This document shows positions 38,860 through 52,229 of a stretch of 64,000 nt of DNA, in pieces. How positions within the stretch are numbered: position 1 is the first letter of the stretch; every line of letters begins with the position of its first letter. The stretch covers positions 16,817,289 to 16,881,288 of the forward strand of contig NC_045146.1 of the NCBI RefSeq assembly GCF_008831285.2, in the 5' to 3' direction. This DNA comes from Nymphaea colorata. Taxonomy: Eukaryota; Streptophyta; Magnoliopsida; Nymphaeales; Nymphaeaceae. Position numbers and translations under genes: made by a program. Under the pieces are notes generated by a model, which saw nothing but the letters and a program-made list of their open reading frames with translations, made no database searches and was not told the DNA's origin.

Positions 38860-41800
38860 TCAAGCCTTAAACAAGCTCGCGGGAACCTGCACAACACAAA
38901 TTATAAATTATGCTCACCTTCAAAAATATGAATGAGGCATTAGGCTTGAGGATCGTATGGTATAAGCCACTGCGTTTAAAAGGCATAATTTCAAGGGGGG
39001 AAAAAGCTACTCAAAGTGGTTCGATTTGTCACAAAGCATAATACCCTTGCAAATAACTAACAAAAAACTACAGATTGTCAATGAATAAAAAAATATCAGC
39101 AGAATACTACATCAGAGCTTGATAAGGAAAAGTGTGATTAAAAAGAAACATGGATTGAGCACACGAAGAAATTATCACATCAAAATAACAGGAAAATAAT
39201 GGCCCTCAGTTAATACCTAGTGAAAACTCCTCTCCTTTCTTTCCTTTTAGCTTCCTCAATAGAATGAAAATGAGGAACCCAGACGTACGTTGCGTTTAAA
39301 TCATGGCTATTTAGCTAGTCAAATTTTAAACTAGAAATAGGGCATTCCACAAAGAAAGAGGCCAATACCAAAGAGCAAAGGATAAAAGGTACCTTAACTC
39401 ACACAAGGCCCATACGGTAGGTAAACACACCGAGCAAAAATGGCTATTGTCTGCTGGGAGAAAGACTGAGACCCTACTTTCCAAAGAGAGAGAAGGCTAG
39501 AAGCACAACCCACCCAAATTAAAGAAGTATCACGAATCACCATTCCCTGCTAGGAAACTCTTTCACTATATCCAAAGAATATGCAGCATCAGCCATGTCC
39601 TCTGCCTGGCAGTGGCCAGGAATTGGACGCTTCGGTAAACTGCCTACAGCCTTTTTCTAAAAGCTGTGAAAGAGATATGAGTGATAGACAACTTCCACCA
39701 ATTAGTTGAAGTTAATGCTGCTACCTGCAAGTGTTTATTAGTGGCAGGGGCTCCAAAGCAATTAATTAGTCAGCAGTCTATCTCCCACCCAATTTCTTAG
39801 AGCCCACATGGTTGTCCACAAGTTCCTAATCCATTCTTACAAGGTTAATGAAACTTGACAGAATTACATGTTGGGTAAAGATTATAGGTTAGATAAAGAA
39901 ATTTGCAAGACTAGGGCAAAAGAAAAAAAGGACGTGCTTAACATAAATGGACTTCCAAATACATACCTTCACATGATGTGGCATGATTTTGATATCAAAG
40001 GGTGCATGTAACCAAGCTTCAGGAGGATAAAACAAAAAGTTCTCTGGTTTGCTAGTGTAAACGTCCGCATACTGCTGAATGTTGTATGCAAAAGCAGATT
40101 CTTGCCCAGTGTCTGTTACGAAGGTTGCACCAAAGAAACGATTGAACATTGCCCTCATGGCTGAACGAGCCCTCTGTCTCTCATCATTCAATTCATTAAC
40201 TAGGGCATTGTAAGCCTCTTCCTTCTGGCAATTTCCCACACAAGCTTGAAGTTTTCCAAGAAGCTCTTGCAAAATGTGATATTTAGCCTGTCAATTATAA
40301 ACAAGACAATCACAAATAAGAAAACAAGCTTTACAGAAAACAATGTGATAGGTGAATCTCTTGAAGCTTATTTTATAGCAAATCCAACTGAACAGTTGCA
40401 AGTTACTAAGTGAAGCCAACAAAATTACTGGAAGTGGAATGATCTTAGCACCAGATGGTCCTCAACATGCATGGCAGATGTTAGTTGCTAGTTTGTGAGC
40501 TTGTCTCATCATAAATCTAGTTACCTAATTGAAGTAATAGTGCATATGAAATATTCAAAGCAATCTTTCAGATATTGGATAATAAACTAATAAAATTGCT
40601 CATCAAGCAGCATCTTGGAAAACTTTCTTTTATCCAACCTTGTGCAATTTCAATTTGAAAACCAATTACCTGTTGACATCTGTAACTGTCCTCATTCTGG
40701 ATCCTTATCTCATTCTGCAATCAACAACAACCATCAAAGCAACAATCCTATCAGTAACTAGTACCCTTAGAAAAAATCTCAGATAGCCAATGGGTATCAT
40801 ATACACCTAAGAGAGGAAATCACAGATGACTGGTCCCTTTATCAATAACCACTTTCTTTTTTGTTTTCCCTCCTCTTGATCACCATTGCTTATAGAACTT
40901 AATCGATATAACTGGAAGTAAATGAAATCAAAACCACCACCCATTCCAATACCAAAGTGATGTTCTGCGAGGTGATTCATGGTAAATCTTCACATGATTT
41001 ACGGGTAGATTCTTTCATAAATATAAAAGCCAATTAGTTAATCTCTGCTCGTTGGTCTACAAAGGTAACTTTACCAGGAGAGCAGCAAATCTACATATAT
41101 TGAAAATCAAATTTTACATGGATATGGCCGTGACACCTGTGGACACAGAGAAACCAATCTTATGAAGTTTATGGGAATGGCAACGACCATCAAAATCAAG
41201 AATCAAGAGAGATGCAATGAGAAGAAACATCATGCAATGGAAGCTACATGAAATAGCGAAGCAATGCAAATTGCAAACATCATTTCCAAACACTGATTTG
41301 TTTCATTTCTCTTTGGAGGATCTGGGATATTCTTGGTGATGTCATACGAGACAGGTCAATGTCAACTCAAGTGAATCGACTTGGAGACTTGGTGAGTCAA
41401 GCTTTTTTTATATTTTAAAAATAAACGAAAAATATACGATTTTTAATGTGAAAAATAAAATATCACAAAAAATATCACAGTACAAGGAATACTCATTCAT
41501 ATAGTAAAAATACTTTTTATTAAATTCATAATATGAAAAACAACGTAGACAAAAAAGTTGGCTTAGTTCCTGAGTTCAGTAACTCCATTAGTTGTTAAAA
41601 TTCCGACCAGCTAAACCCTGAGTTGGTTATTGACCAATCCTTTTGTGTCAAACCAACTAGTTTGTCAGACTAGCTAATTAGTCAGCCTACTGTTGATCAG
41701 CTGACTAATCCCTGGCCTATAAATATAAACATGGGCAATTTTTTATAGATATATATGTTTCTGTATTTATTTCCATACAAATATATGTATTTATTTAGTC

Positions 41801-44800
41801 AACTGACTTGGACTGACTATTCCTGATTATTTAGTCAGATGCCGAGACTTACTTACCTCAATGGTAGCTAGCCTCTAACAATTGCAGCGACTAATAATCT
41901 TCAGGGAAAAACTTACCTTTGCACTCACATGGACCAGCGGCCATCCAAATGAAGGAAAAGTTAGACTCTTCCAAGTTCTTTTATTTTGTAGTAGCAAGAT
42001 TTGCAGGAATAAGTAGGTAACAACTACTTACCCCATAGGCCATAACCAAATGAAACTTGGTTTACCCAAAAAAAAAAGAGGCATCTATACTCTACTGATG
42101 AACAACAACTTGAATAGACCCACATGCAAATAAACATGGACGAAGAAGGGCTAATTGTGCACCCAGCAAACTAGACCCATAAGAGGAAAACAAAAGCCAT
42201 ACTTCTAGCTCGTGGATAATAGCTGCAGTACGCCAACCAGCCTTTGATGGTCCTCTCAAATCGCTGAATAAATGATCACCAAAATATATGACCTACACAA
42301 GCAACAAGCGAGAATTCTTAGCTGCACCTAACCTACTAAATTGAAAAAACAAGAGGAAACTAAAGGTGCCATAATATGCAGCTAAAGGAAACTGTACTGT
42401 AGACAAGAATATCCATGAAATAAAGAACAAGTGCAAATTAAGTTAGTCTTAAATATTTTCATAAATGTGATTGGTTAAAGAATGATTCAACTTCATCTTT
42501 TCTTATGCACAAACTGCAGAAGAACTTAAGCAATAAGAATATGGTCTTGTATAGTTCCATAAATACAAAAGCTGTGGTGCAATTATGGATACACTTGGCT
42601 CACTGCTAATTCCACATCTACAAGACAAATCCAGATTTGTCTTTTGAAGATAAAAGATATGTGTGAAGAAAGAATTTTCCCATCCTTGGGTTCTGATTTT
42701 TCATACCATAAGGTGCTAGATAGATGTAGAAATCTGATGGAGCATTCAGTTCTTGAAAAAATAAAGACTCAAGGATATTTCAGAGGATCAGTGGTAAGAT
42801 AAGGTGGAGAGAAAAACAGATAGAAGTATAAGAAATAAATATGTAATATGCACAACCAAAAGAAGCTTTTCTGTAACACTAATAAATTTTGGTTGAAAGG
42901 GCATATAAAAGTGATCCAGAAAAAGGATTGACATTGAGTACCTCAGGGCCATGCCACTTGGTAATCTGAAGAAACGCTTTCAGGTTCCCATGGTAATATA
43001 TTTGGTTTGGAAGGAAAACGTCAACTTTTGAAAATGCTAGAGTGTCCTTCTCAGTGTCATAAGAACTGCATGAACAAAAAAAGGGTGAAAAAGAAGCACT
43101 TACTCTAAAACAATAATCTATAGAAATGCAAAAGCTAAAAACAAGTTTACACATTTTAACTACTTACATTAATCCGTATAAAGATAGTAAGGTCAAGTTG
43201 AAGAACTCAGTCCTATGGACATGCTACTACATATTTAGACAAATACAACCTAATTTGAAGAATTCAATAAAATAGACAAACCGGAATGGATGCTCTGAAG
43301 TGTAAAAGCTTGGCTTATTAGCTTGAGCAATTATGACGTCAAACAGTTGCCTCCAAGACCCTTCACTTCCAGTTGTGTCCTATTAAAAAATTTTAAGAAT
43401 AGCAAAATCTTACATTCGTATATAGTCTTCAGAGGGCTGACAAAACAAAAGCGTACAGCATTCTGTACCAAAAAGGTTTAAGAATAACAAGGGGACAAAC
43501 TTTGCAACGATTTAATCAGTAAAAAACTGGATCTAGCATGCCTAGCCATTCTTAAATATGCTAACAAATTAACAACACAAATGCAACAACATAGAGTAAT
43601 AATTTGCATACATGTAACCAAACAGAAAATAGTCTCATGCCATAAATACAACAAAGAAAGAGAAACAACAGCCATTCAGTAGAATGAGTTCTGCAAAAAC
43701 TGAACAAAATGGATAATGAGATTGACCACATGTCCTCAATGACCTAAGCATTAGGCTTTGGATAGTCTCAAAAGCGGCAAGTTTCCCTAAAGGAGAATTT
43801 GTGAATAACTCCTACCAGACATCAAATGAGTTTCCAGCTGTAAATAAATGCCCAGCCCAGTCACATAAAAGTGAGAGAGAGAGAGAGAGAGAGAAAAGCC
43901 ATTATACACTCAAGTGCGACATGCTGTGACCTTTTTTGTTAAACCTAACCATACAGAGGTATGATCTCCACTTCTGGAATAAGCATTAAAATTCGTGTTT
44001 CTCAATGCATGAATAGGATATTATAAGCCAAAAAAATGTAAATGACTGATCTGTTTTTTTTTTTTCTTGCAAAACAAGATCTACATCAAGAAATCATGAA
44101 CCTTTTGGGGGTTCCTAGGTTTTCAGACATCGATACCCATCCATCAGCTACGTTTCCAAAAGACGGTTGGAACTTAGATGTTGAACTAGTATCTTTTGCC
44201 TCAAGTGTAAACTATGTTTTCTATACATACATGCAGGCATACGTAATACCGAAAGAGGGATTATTATACACTTGAATGCAATAAACTTTAGTTAAATATT
44301 TCTGCTATGAGGACTTGTCTACAAAATTAGCTATGCATGTATGATCTTCCAGATTTCAAAGTCATGGAATCAAAAAATGATTTGGATTTTATTTAAAATC
44401 CAAGCAAGCTTAAACCATTACTGTTTGAATTCTTATAAAATAAGTATAAGACACCAAAAAAAATGTAACTTTTTTCCATTCCTAGGTTTCCAAACATAAA
44501 GATCGCAACCATACGAATGACTTGCACAATACATTCACAGGGCAGTTTTTATATATACGGATCTTCACTGTACTCTGTTAGCACTGCATCGTGTGGTGGG
44601 TGCAGATGCTGTTATCACAGCCCCGATGCAATGCATTGCGGCACGTGTGTAAGAGGCCAAATTCCTCTAGCTAGGTAGAGATCTAGCACACACACGCACG
44701 CACACAGGAGAGAGAGAGGGGGAGAGAGATAGTATGTTCTTCAAATCATGAAAGTGGTGGATAATTACTTGAACCAGAAATAAATAGGACTAGCTGTAGA

Positions 44801-47800
44801 ATCTTTAGAGGGAAAACAACAACAGTAGAAGAAGGTTCTGGGCTTGCATGCAAAGCAGCTTACAAAATTGAATTGTTGCCTTCATATTCAAAAGTGCTAG
44901 GCGGGCGTAGACCCTAGAAGGTTGACCTTGTAAAAGGCCTATGCTGTCCCAAAAATTAAGAAAAAAAAAACATAAAAATAGCAAACAGCATATATATTTT
45001 GGAATTAAATTAAGCACATTGAAACACAATAATTATGTTGAAGGGAAAAAACATACAGTTCATGGGCAAAAACATACAGTTCATTATATATATAATGAAC
45101 TGTATGTTTTTGCCCTTCAACATCAATTATTGTGTTTCAATGCATGGTTATATGTACTGAAGATGCATACAGAATTACAGATATACACAAATATGGGAAC
45201 AGACATGTAAATAGTTACACGATGTTACAAACAGACAAATTTATGTGCAAGCATGCAAAAGAGGCATGCCCATAGACAAAACTCTCTCCCAAATATCACA
45301 TCCCATGGAGTCAAGCATCAATGCAGAAAGAGGAGAAAAGCCCTATACATACAAGAGGATGAAAAGGAGCTAGTCAATGACTAGCTCAATGAACATGCAA
45401 ATGGCCAAAAAACCAAACCATGGGAGGTAAAAAAAAATGTGGAGATAATCAAAGGCGCTTGTAATTTTTATTTTTTGTTTTTCTTGAGATTTTACATTTA
45501 CACAAGAAAAGAAATTTAATGAAACAAAAAATGAAATGAATCCCATGGTTGGTGCCTAGTCGACTCAGCCTACTAGGAGGATCTAAGTACTTACTTACCA
45601 CCTAGGTGGCCCAACCTAGGTGGGTCGTTTACGGGATGCTTGGCATCAGGAACACTAACACATTGTTCCATAAATCTGTCCAAAAGATTGAGGCATATTC
45701 ATAAAACATTGCACTCTAGCATTCCATGAATTTGTCTTTGTTCCATTCTAATCTTTGAGACAAATCTATAGAACATAGTATTCCTGTTGCCAAACGCCTC
45801 CTTAGTTGATCAGGTGCCCAGCACCTAGGCAGGTGCCTAAGCGACTTGACTACCAGGATTGTTGCTGAAAATAGTTTTCACTTAAACACACACAAACAGT
45901 AATTTTAAGGCCTATCCAAATGACAAAAATACACGAGAAGATGTAACTGTACAAAAAATCATAAGAAGATATATGAATTACTCCCGAACTACAATTTTGC
46001 TCCTAAAGTAAACTATGTGAAATGATAAAACAAGCAAGACAACAACTTACAATTCAAAAAGGGATAGAGGAATAGAAGAACAAACAATTCATTGGGTTGA
46101 ACTGGAAGCATCAATCTAGTAGAGCTTTCCAAGAACCAAACATATGTTGCCAAAATAGGAAATTGTTCAAGACCATAAAAAGTCTAGTCAGTGCTAGTCA
46201 GTTCAAATCGGTAAAAGTTGATTGATTGAAAATAAATAAATAAACAAATATACAAAACTAAATATAGAAACATATACATACTTATGCAAATAATGCAGAA
46301 CCTCAGAGATTATTCAGCTGCCCAACAACTAAGATGACTAGTTGACTGGTCTGACCAACTAGTCATTGGTTTGACAACAGAACTCAGCCTACTATTAAGA
46401 ACCGAACACAGAAATTTTCATGACTACAGAACAAAATACAGACTCACTGAATTAACAAAGCATATCGCTCCAAATATGAAGGACACAATATCACTGTAAC
46501 TGGACACAGAGTTTTCTGTAACATAGCAATCACCTCAAGCATAAAACTCATCCCACCATCTACAAAATGATATGGTGAATTTGTCAGTAAAAAAAGTTTC
46601 TTCCCCTTGTTCTTGAGCATTTTCAGAAAACGTAGCACCTGCCCCTGTTCTCAGCCATCAAAATTGACCTCATAAGCCACAGAAATACAGCTCTAAAAGA
46701 ATAGCACACAATATAACATAGTTTTAGCCTTTTAAAGAAATTAACAAGAAAATCATTCAAGTCAATATAGGAAAAAAGTACATTTTCAAACTGGCTAGCC
46801 AAAACATGCTGCAATGAGCTTAAGGCAGTAAACATATAGATTGAAGCTTCATACAGTTCTGAGTTTCACTTAATTCAACTGAATCAAGATCAAGCAGTAC
46901 AGAACATACATATTTTTCTTTCTTTATCTGGGGCTGGACGTGAATACCACCTCTCTGCATGATAGGCAATGATACTGACCAATACAATGGTGCTCTCCTG
47001 ATTTTCTTCTAAAATACTTAAGGAATAATAGAATGCTAACCACAAGCAGAAAAAAACCCTCAAAGTTCAAGCTCGAGACTGACAGCCCAAAAAATTGATC
47101 CTGTTGTGTGCATGGATTTTGGCCACTTTGTATACATGTGAGCTGGAACTCCACAAGAGTATCTACTCATAATAACCCTAATAAGGAGAACATTTAAGTG
47201 GCAGAAAGGACATACAAAATGTAAACCTCATGCAATGAAAATTTCATGTAAATTTCTATTTTATACTCACGTTTTTTACTAAATATCTCTGAGGATCGGA
47301 AAGAATCTGCTGATGAACAAGTCCACTTTGATGAACATGTTGAATTGCACGATTTACATCTTGATAAATATAGCAAGCATCAAACTCCAATTTTGCATCA
47401 ACAAAATGCTGCACCATGTCGGCAATAAGGCAAGCCTAGGAAACATTTATGACAAAATTTCCCACAGTCAGTAACAAATTATACCAAAGAACTTGGTCAT
47501 GACATATAATAGAAAGGGTCTGAGTACATGCAAACAAATGAAAATGCTAAGTTGGAAAGTCCAATGAATCTAACTAGGATTTGAAGAAACAGATGAAATT
47601 GGCCCATAACTTGCACAAAGTGGAGTCTGAATAAAAACCATCAGCTTAGGTACAGGTTGGAGATAATAAAAAGTTTACCTCACTGAAACAGAAAAGATCC
47701 ATTAAACCAACAAGCTCTCGTGCCTGGTCTCGACCAATATGGCGTGTTCCATATATCTCATTGATTTCCTCCCTGCTTAGCTGTTAGGCACGTTAGAAGA

Positions 47801-48356
47801 AATAATAGAAGCTTCAACACCTCACCATCACTTGAACAAAAGACATAGCAATATCAATGATTTTAGCTTTCAAGCCTGAGAGAAGCATAATCCAGTTCAT
47901 GCTGGAAAGAAAGAGTGCAACAGAAAACAGTTTCCAAGTGAACACATTATTTATGAACAATAAACTTAGATGAAGATAATCAATTGGGGTGCCTCCACGA
48001 GGTGCATCACAATTACATGACAAAGAATCGCCTGTTCTGGAGTAAAGGAAAAAGGGACAGAGAGACTTCACATGTTTATCAATTTGAAGCACTATAATTG
48101 AAAATAGTTCACACCATGCCTTTCTTAGAATCTAACTGAAAGCACAAGAATCCCATCAAACTTTTCTTCTGATAAGAACCATGTCCCTGCCTCAATTGAT
48201 GGACACCCACAAAGTTTTGTAAACTCCTACAGAAATTACTATGGAATATGAAGTCATAATGAATTCCATTTCAAGTTCTAAGTGAAAAATCTGAAAACAT
48301 ATATCCCTTGGTTAATCATGAAGCACAAACTGAGAAGTAATCATAGCAAATATACG

Positions 48357-48389
<33 letters not shown>

Positions 48390-50808
48390 GAAAACAGATA
48401 GTTACCAGTCCTTCATAGCCTTTAATAGAAATTATCTGGCTGTCGATTATAATGAGATCAAACATGGTGGAGATTAAGTTGTAAATATATAGAAGCCAAA
48501 CAATTTTTTTAAGAGTCTAAAATGCCCTTCAAAGGAGACAAGGGTTTTTGTTTAAAGAAACTTATTTGTTTTCCCTTTTCTCTCCCGCTTCCTCCTCCTT
48601 TGAAGGGCATTTAGACTCTTGAAAAAATAGCTGAGTTTGTATATTTGTAACTTAATCTCCACTATCTGATCTCCTTGGAATCGACAACCTAGATGATTCA
48701 CATCAAGTCCGGTATACGAAGATCTGGTGTGTGTGTGTGTGTGTGTGTATGTGTGTATGGCATGTGCATGTGCTTGGAAGCAACCAACAAATAGATGAAT
48801 CATTTACCTTATGGCGACCAAAGAAGCAACCATCAGGTTCAATTGACTGAAAGAAATCCATTTTCAGAAGGCATCCTTTTAGTTTGTCATAGTATAGGCC
48901 TCTGATTGGGAAGGAGGGATCGTATTTAAATTGCATGCAGCTCTCGGGATACCTATGCTGTCACAAGCGTATCAAAACCAATGCAATGTAATGGAATACA
49001 CAGGCTTATATCAAGTAGAGGGGAGGATAGCAAAGAAACTTGAAAATTTACATACAACTAATTGGCCTGATCATATGTAAAGTGTTCTCTAACCAACCTC
49101 ATTAACAAGGTGCTCTTTTGCAAGATCATATATCAAACTCTGTAGGTTTCCAGAATAATGAGCCAAGGTGTAGTCATAATCAAAACCATAGACTTGAATA
49201 TTCTCCAAGCGCAAATTTTTATTAACATAAATTCCTGAACACAAGGGAAACAACACACAGGTGACTGCATAGCTCCTGCTTATCTTCCAGAAAAAAATAT
49301 GGATCATCAGTAGATTCTCGACACCCTGTGCAAATAATCATTAACAAAATATAGATGCGGACAGTCAAGGTTTCAAATAAAGAGGAAAGGAACTTCTGAA
49401 TGTAACAGAGTTTTAGTGCCAACACCATAGCAAATATTTCAACATTTCTGAAAAGAATAACTGCATAAAAGTCAACTTCTTAATATTTCAGGCAAAAAAG
49501 CCTCAATATCTAGTCAGCTATACCTAGATTAAGCAAACTTTCATCTAGGAAGTAAGACCAGACCTGTCATGATCCTCCTAAACAAGCTTTGTGTCATCCA
49601 CTTCCCATCTCCATCTATTACACGTTGACACACTGCCAACTTAGCTAAGTGTATATTCACTATATAAGGGGCACAGGATGACAAGTAGATTAGATGAAGA
49701 TCTAAATATACTGATAGCGAAGAGTTTTAGGAAAGAAAATAAGGGCCATCTGCTGCTGATCCAAACCCACATAGAATAAACATCTAGTGAGTTAATTTGC
49801 AATAATTTGGAAAAAAATCCAACAGATGGAAGGAACGAAATTCAACCATTAGGGTCCATGTCCATAAACAGTGAAACCGCGACGTGTTACGAAGAAAACG
49901 AAGCAAATATAGATATAAACATATATTATATAATATTAAGAAGAAAAAAAAAACAGACCTGGCAACCCTCCAGGACCATCCCAAACCACAAAAGCATCGT
50001 AAATAAACTCAGTAAAGTATCGAAACTATGAAATTGCCTCCGACAATATGAAGAAAAGTGCGCCACACATTACCAAAACGAGCAAGCATTACCCTTTGGG
50101 TCCATCTTCGGCATCATTTTGATCGCGTTCGGGACGTCGAGAAAACTCCGCTTTGCAGCATCCAATTCCTTCCTTATCCTAGCTATCTTCTCGCTGATAG
50201 CACCATCCTCTACTCCATGACTGAGAACCTTCTCGATGTGTGGAGATCCACAGCTAAACTTCCGAAGACAACAACCAAATCCCAACCCTGGCACACCAAA
50301 CACAATAGAAGCAACAAGAAATGAGAATGGTGCAAAAAATCTACGAAAAAAAAAAACCTCGAAAAGAGATTATCCAACAGGAAAGAGCGTGGAAAGAAAA
50401 AGGGAAACGAAAAAGCTTGTCAGCACAAAAAAAGCGAGCAAGAAAGGTGCTTATTGAGCATGAATAAGATACCGCAGAAGTGCTTATCGTCACACAAAAA
50501 GATGAGGTTCACACTTAATTACCTTCTCCTATCTCAGAAACTGCACGCATCGCCAATACCGGCACGCTCTGCAACGAAAAAAAAAACTAGAATTGGCCAC
50601 GAGCAGATGAAGATCGAAACAGAGAGAGAGAAAGATATATAATGAATTTCAAAACCTGTACGTCGTCTATGAAAGAAGAACATCGGACAGAGAGATCGAA
50701 ATCATCCCGAAGTACCATAAACGACAAGAAATCCCCAGAGAGAGATTGAGAGATTACCGGGAGCCGAGTAGTATGTTCGAGCCGCGAGGTGAGGCGTCGG
50801 AACGCCAT
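38860..50808 (-). CDS. HAD-superfamily 5'-nucleotidase (cytosolic purine 5'-nucleotidase/NT5DC type)
   Basis: Fourteen exons join in frame to 553 residues: 50808-50758, 50568-50523, 50287-50093, 49234-49098, 48957-48808, 47780-47679, 47435-47271, 46644-46534, 43379-43282, 43065-42942, 42292-42203, 40714-40670, 40287-39967, 38886-38860. The protein is the plant HAD subfamily IG 5'-nucleotidase (compare At5g48960). HAD motif I is DYDYT at 116-120, motif II LLTNS near 301-305, motif III Lys near 341 in QANKP, motif IV YFGDHLFSD at 396-404. All catalytic positions are present, predicting Mg-dependent phosphohydrolase activity on nucleoside monophosphates. The N-terminus MAFRRLTSRLEHTTRLP is Arg-rich without acidic residues except one Glu, consistent with a mitochondrial presequence. 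The last exon codes only VPASLFKA, as in relatives. The 3.2-kb intron 8 (43380-46533) and other introns carry transposons. Confidence 0.92.
41590..41860 (-). mobile_element. Interspersed repeat, CTGACTAGT-rich family, copy 1
   Basis: This intronic segment, read on the minus strand, aligns with 46180-46385 on the plus strand: both have a GTCAGTT-type start, an AAATAAATAAA/AAACATATA middle and a GGTCTGACCAACTAGT / GTCTGACAAACTAGT end followed by TTGGTTTGACA. I cannot assign the family. Boundaries are approximate. Confidence 0.5.
43872..43894. repeat. GA microsatellite in intron 8 of the 5'-nucleotidase gene
   Basis: This is a perfect run of GA units within the 3.2-kb intron. Confidence 0.9.
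45017..45142. repeat. Long palindrome/foldback with an internal duplication
   Basis: A perfect inverted repeat of 26 bases per arm (45064-45089 and 45090-45115) is centred on TATATATATA. Outside it, 45017-45045 and 45113-45142 are again complementary (CATTGAAACACAATAATT against its reverse). The left arm carries an extra copy of the ACATACAGTTCAT segment, so it looks like a foldback element in which one arm was partly duplicated. It lies in intron 8 of the 5'-nucleotidase gene. Confidence 0.85.
45632..45801. mobile_element. Tourist-like (PIF/Harbinger) MITE with TTA target duplication
   Basis: The left end CGGGATGCTTGGCATCAGG and the right end CCTGTTGCCAAACGCCTCC are inverted repeats of about 19 bases and the similarity continues inward (GAACACTA against TAGTATTC). 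TTA flanks both ends (45629-45631 and 45802-45804). The 170-bp element sits inside another repeat built of CCTAGGTGG-like words (about 45550-45850), in intron 8 of the 5'-nucleotidase gene. Confidence 0.75.
46180..46385 (+). mobile_element. Interspersed repeat, CTGACTAGT-rich family, copy 2
   Basis: This is the plus-strand partner of 41590-41860, in intron 8 of the same gene, inverted relative to the first copy. The end GGTCTGACCAACTAGTCAT followed by TGGTTTGACAAC is the best-preserved part. Confidence 0.5.
48361..48388. repeat. (TA)14 microsatellite
   Basis: This is a perfect TA run in the intron between exons 5 and 6 of the 5'-nucleotidase gene. Confidence 0.95.
48452..48674. mobile_element. 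Foldback MITE with long terminal inverted repeats
   Basis: The left arm (about 48452-48538) and right arm (about 48595-48674) are imperfect reverse complements over roughly 80 bases. Matching blocks include GTGGAGATTAAGTT, AAGAGTCTAAA(A)TGCCC and TTCAAAGGAG. The loop is about 55 bases and T-rich. There is no coding capacity. Long near-continuous arms suggest a foldback or MULE-type MITE. It sits in the intron between exons 5 and 6 of the 5'-nucleotidase gene, next to TA and GT microsatellites. Confidence 0.75.
48727..48748. repeat. (GT)11 microsatellite
   Basis: This is a perfect GT run about 60 bases from the exon 5 donor of the 5'-nucleotidase gene (CA on the coding strand). Confidence 0.95.
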
Positions 50809-52209
50809 CGGAAAATGCAGGAATTCCTGCTACGCCTCGCCGGAAAGGGTCCCAGGGCCGCCAGGACGGCGGGGCGAGAGGTCGGCGAGCTTCCCACCAA
50901 CTGAAGATTTTGGAGGGAACGTCGATAAAAAGGGGCAGGTTCCGCATGTCGGGGGAAAACCCCGCCGAGCAGAGCCAGGCGCAGGGAGTGTCGTGCCGGT
51001 CGACGGCCTCTTTTTCTATTTTCCTCCGGGAACCTCAGGTTTGGTGTTTATTCACAAAAGCTCATCAAGTAAATCAGATTCTCCGAAATCCTCCAATCCA
51101 TCTAGTTTCGCCTTTTAATTGGTATGAATAAGTCCTATTTCCGATATAATTCCGATGTGAACAATCTCTTCGGGGCGGTGGATATTTTAATTCTATTTGG
51201 GGCTGAACAGACAACCTCCTTGCATTATTAAAATAAAATTTTAGTATTTCATTTTAATTTTTATTGGAGACTTTTTTTGAACACCATTTTTTTGTAGTCT
51301 CTAAATCAATAACAAGAAAATGAAATAACATGCACAAGAATACAAAGGTTTATATGGTTGGCAAATACTAAGAAACTCCCTTCTTTCACTTGGATTACAA
51401 GAAATTATAATAAATTGTGGCCGTCTATCTAACAAAGCAGGAGATTAAGATAACGCTTTAAAAACGAAAAATAGTAACAGTTTTTCCCAATATATAAAAT
51501 TTGTATCTCCCGCCTTGAACCTCAAGCATACATCACAGCCGTTGCCTAAAACAAGAGAAGCCTATTGAATTAAGATCAGGTTCCACACTCCAATGTATTT
51601 GTCCTTCAAGCACTCAAAACCTTTCAATGTGTTCGAGGCCCGAATATATAAGCTGCTTCCTGATCTCTTATATTCAACGGAGGACTCCCTTTCTCTTTCT
51701 TATCATCTTTTTTTGAATGTCACATTTGAGCTCTCTCCAATTTTGAGTTCTAAGTAGTCGACGAGAGCAATCGGTGAGTGCTAATATATAGGTTGCACTT
51801 GCATGTTTTTTAATGCAATTGGGAAAGAAATAGATGGCTGTGGTGATGTTTTGAGATGTGGATAGATACCAAACCATTTGGGTAAGGTATAAAAACCAGA
51901 CCTCTTAAATTTATGTTGAAAAAAGTTTAAAACAAAATGTAAACCACTAACGTGTCTATAAACATTAATTTAATGTATGCTTTAGTTTAAGTCATTTTTG
52001 TTAAAATAATTGATCTTTATACTATCAAAATTTTGATGGTATAAGAACTGTTAAACATTCTTTAAGTAAAAAAAAAAAGGACTAACTTAATATATGTTTT
52101 TCATGAAATCACTCTCAAGATCATATCTATAAGGTTGCAAAAAAATATATTTAAATAATTAATTTTAATAAGTCTGGTTTTTGTCTTTTTATCCAAGTGG
52201 TTTGGTTCT

Positions 52210-52229
52210 TATATATATATATATATATA
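52210..52229. repeat. AT microsatellite
   Basis: This is a perfect AT run of ten units in intergenic DNA. Confidence 0.9.

Noticed and set aside
50702..50947. Alternative N-terminus for the 5'-nucleotidase with an AARTYYSAPG presequence-like end
   Set aside because: Splicing this frame at the same donor to exon 2 gives an early stop, whereas the MAFRRL frame continues correctly.
51240..51740. Copia-like LTR or internal region
   Set aside because: A few words recall plant LTRs (TATATGGTTGGCAAATAC), but no termini, target duplication or coding domain could be found.
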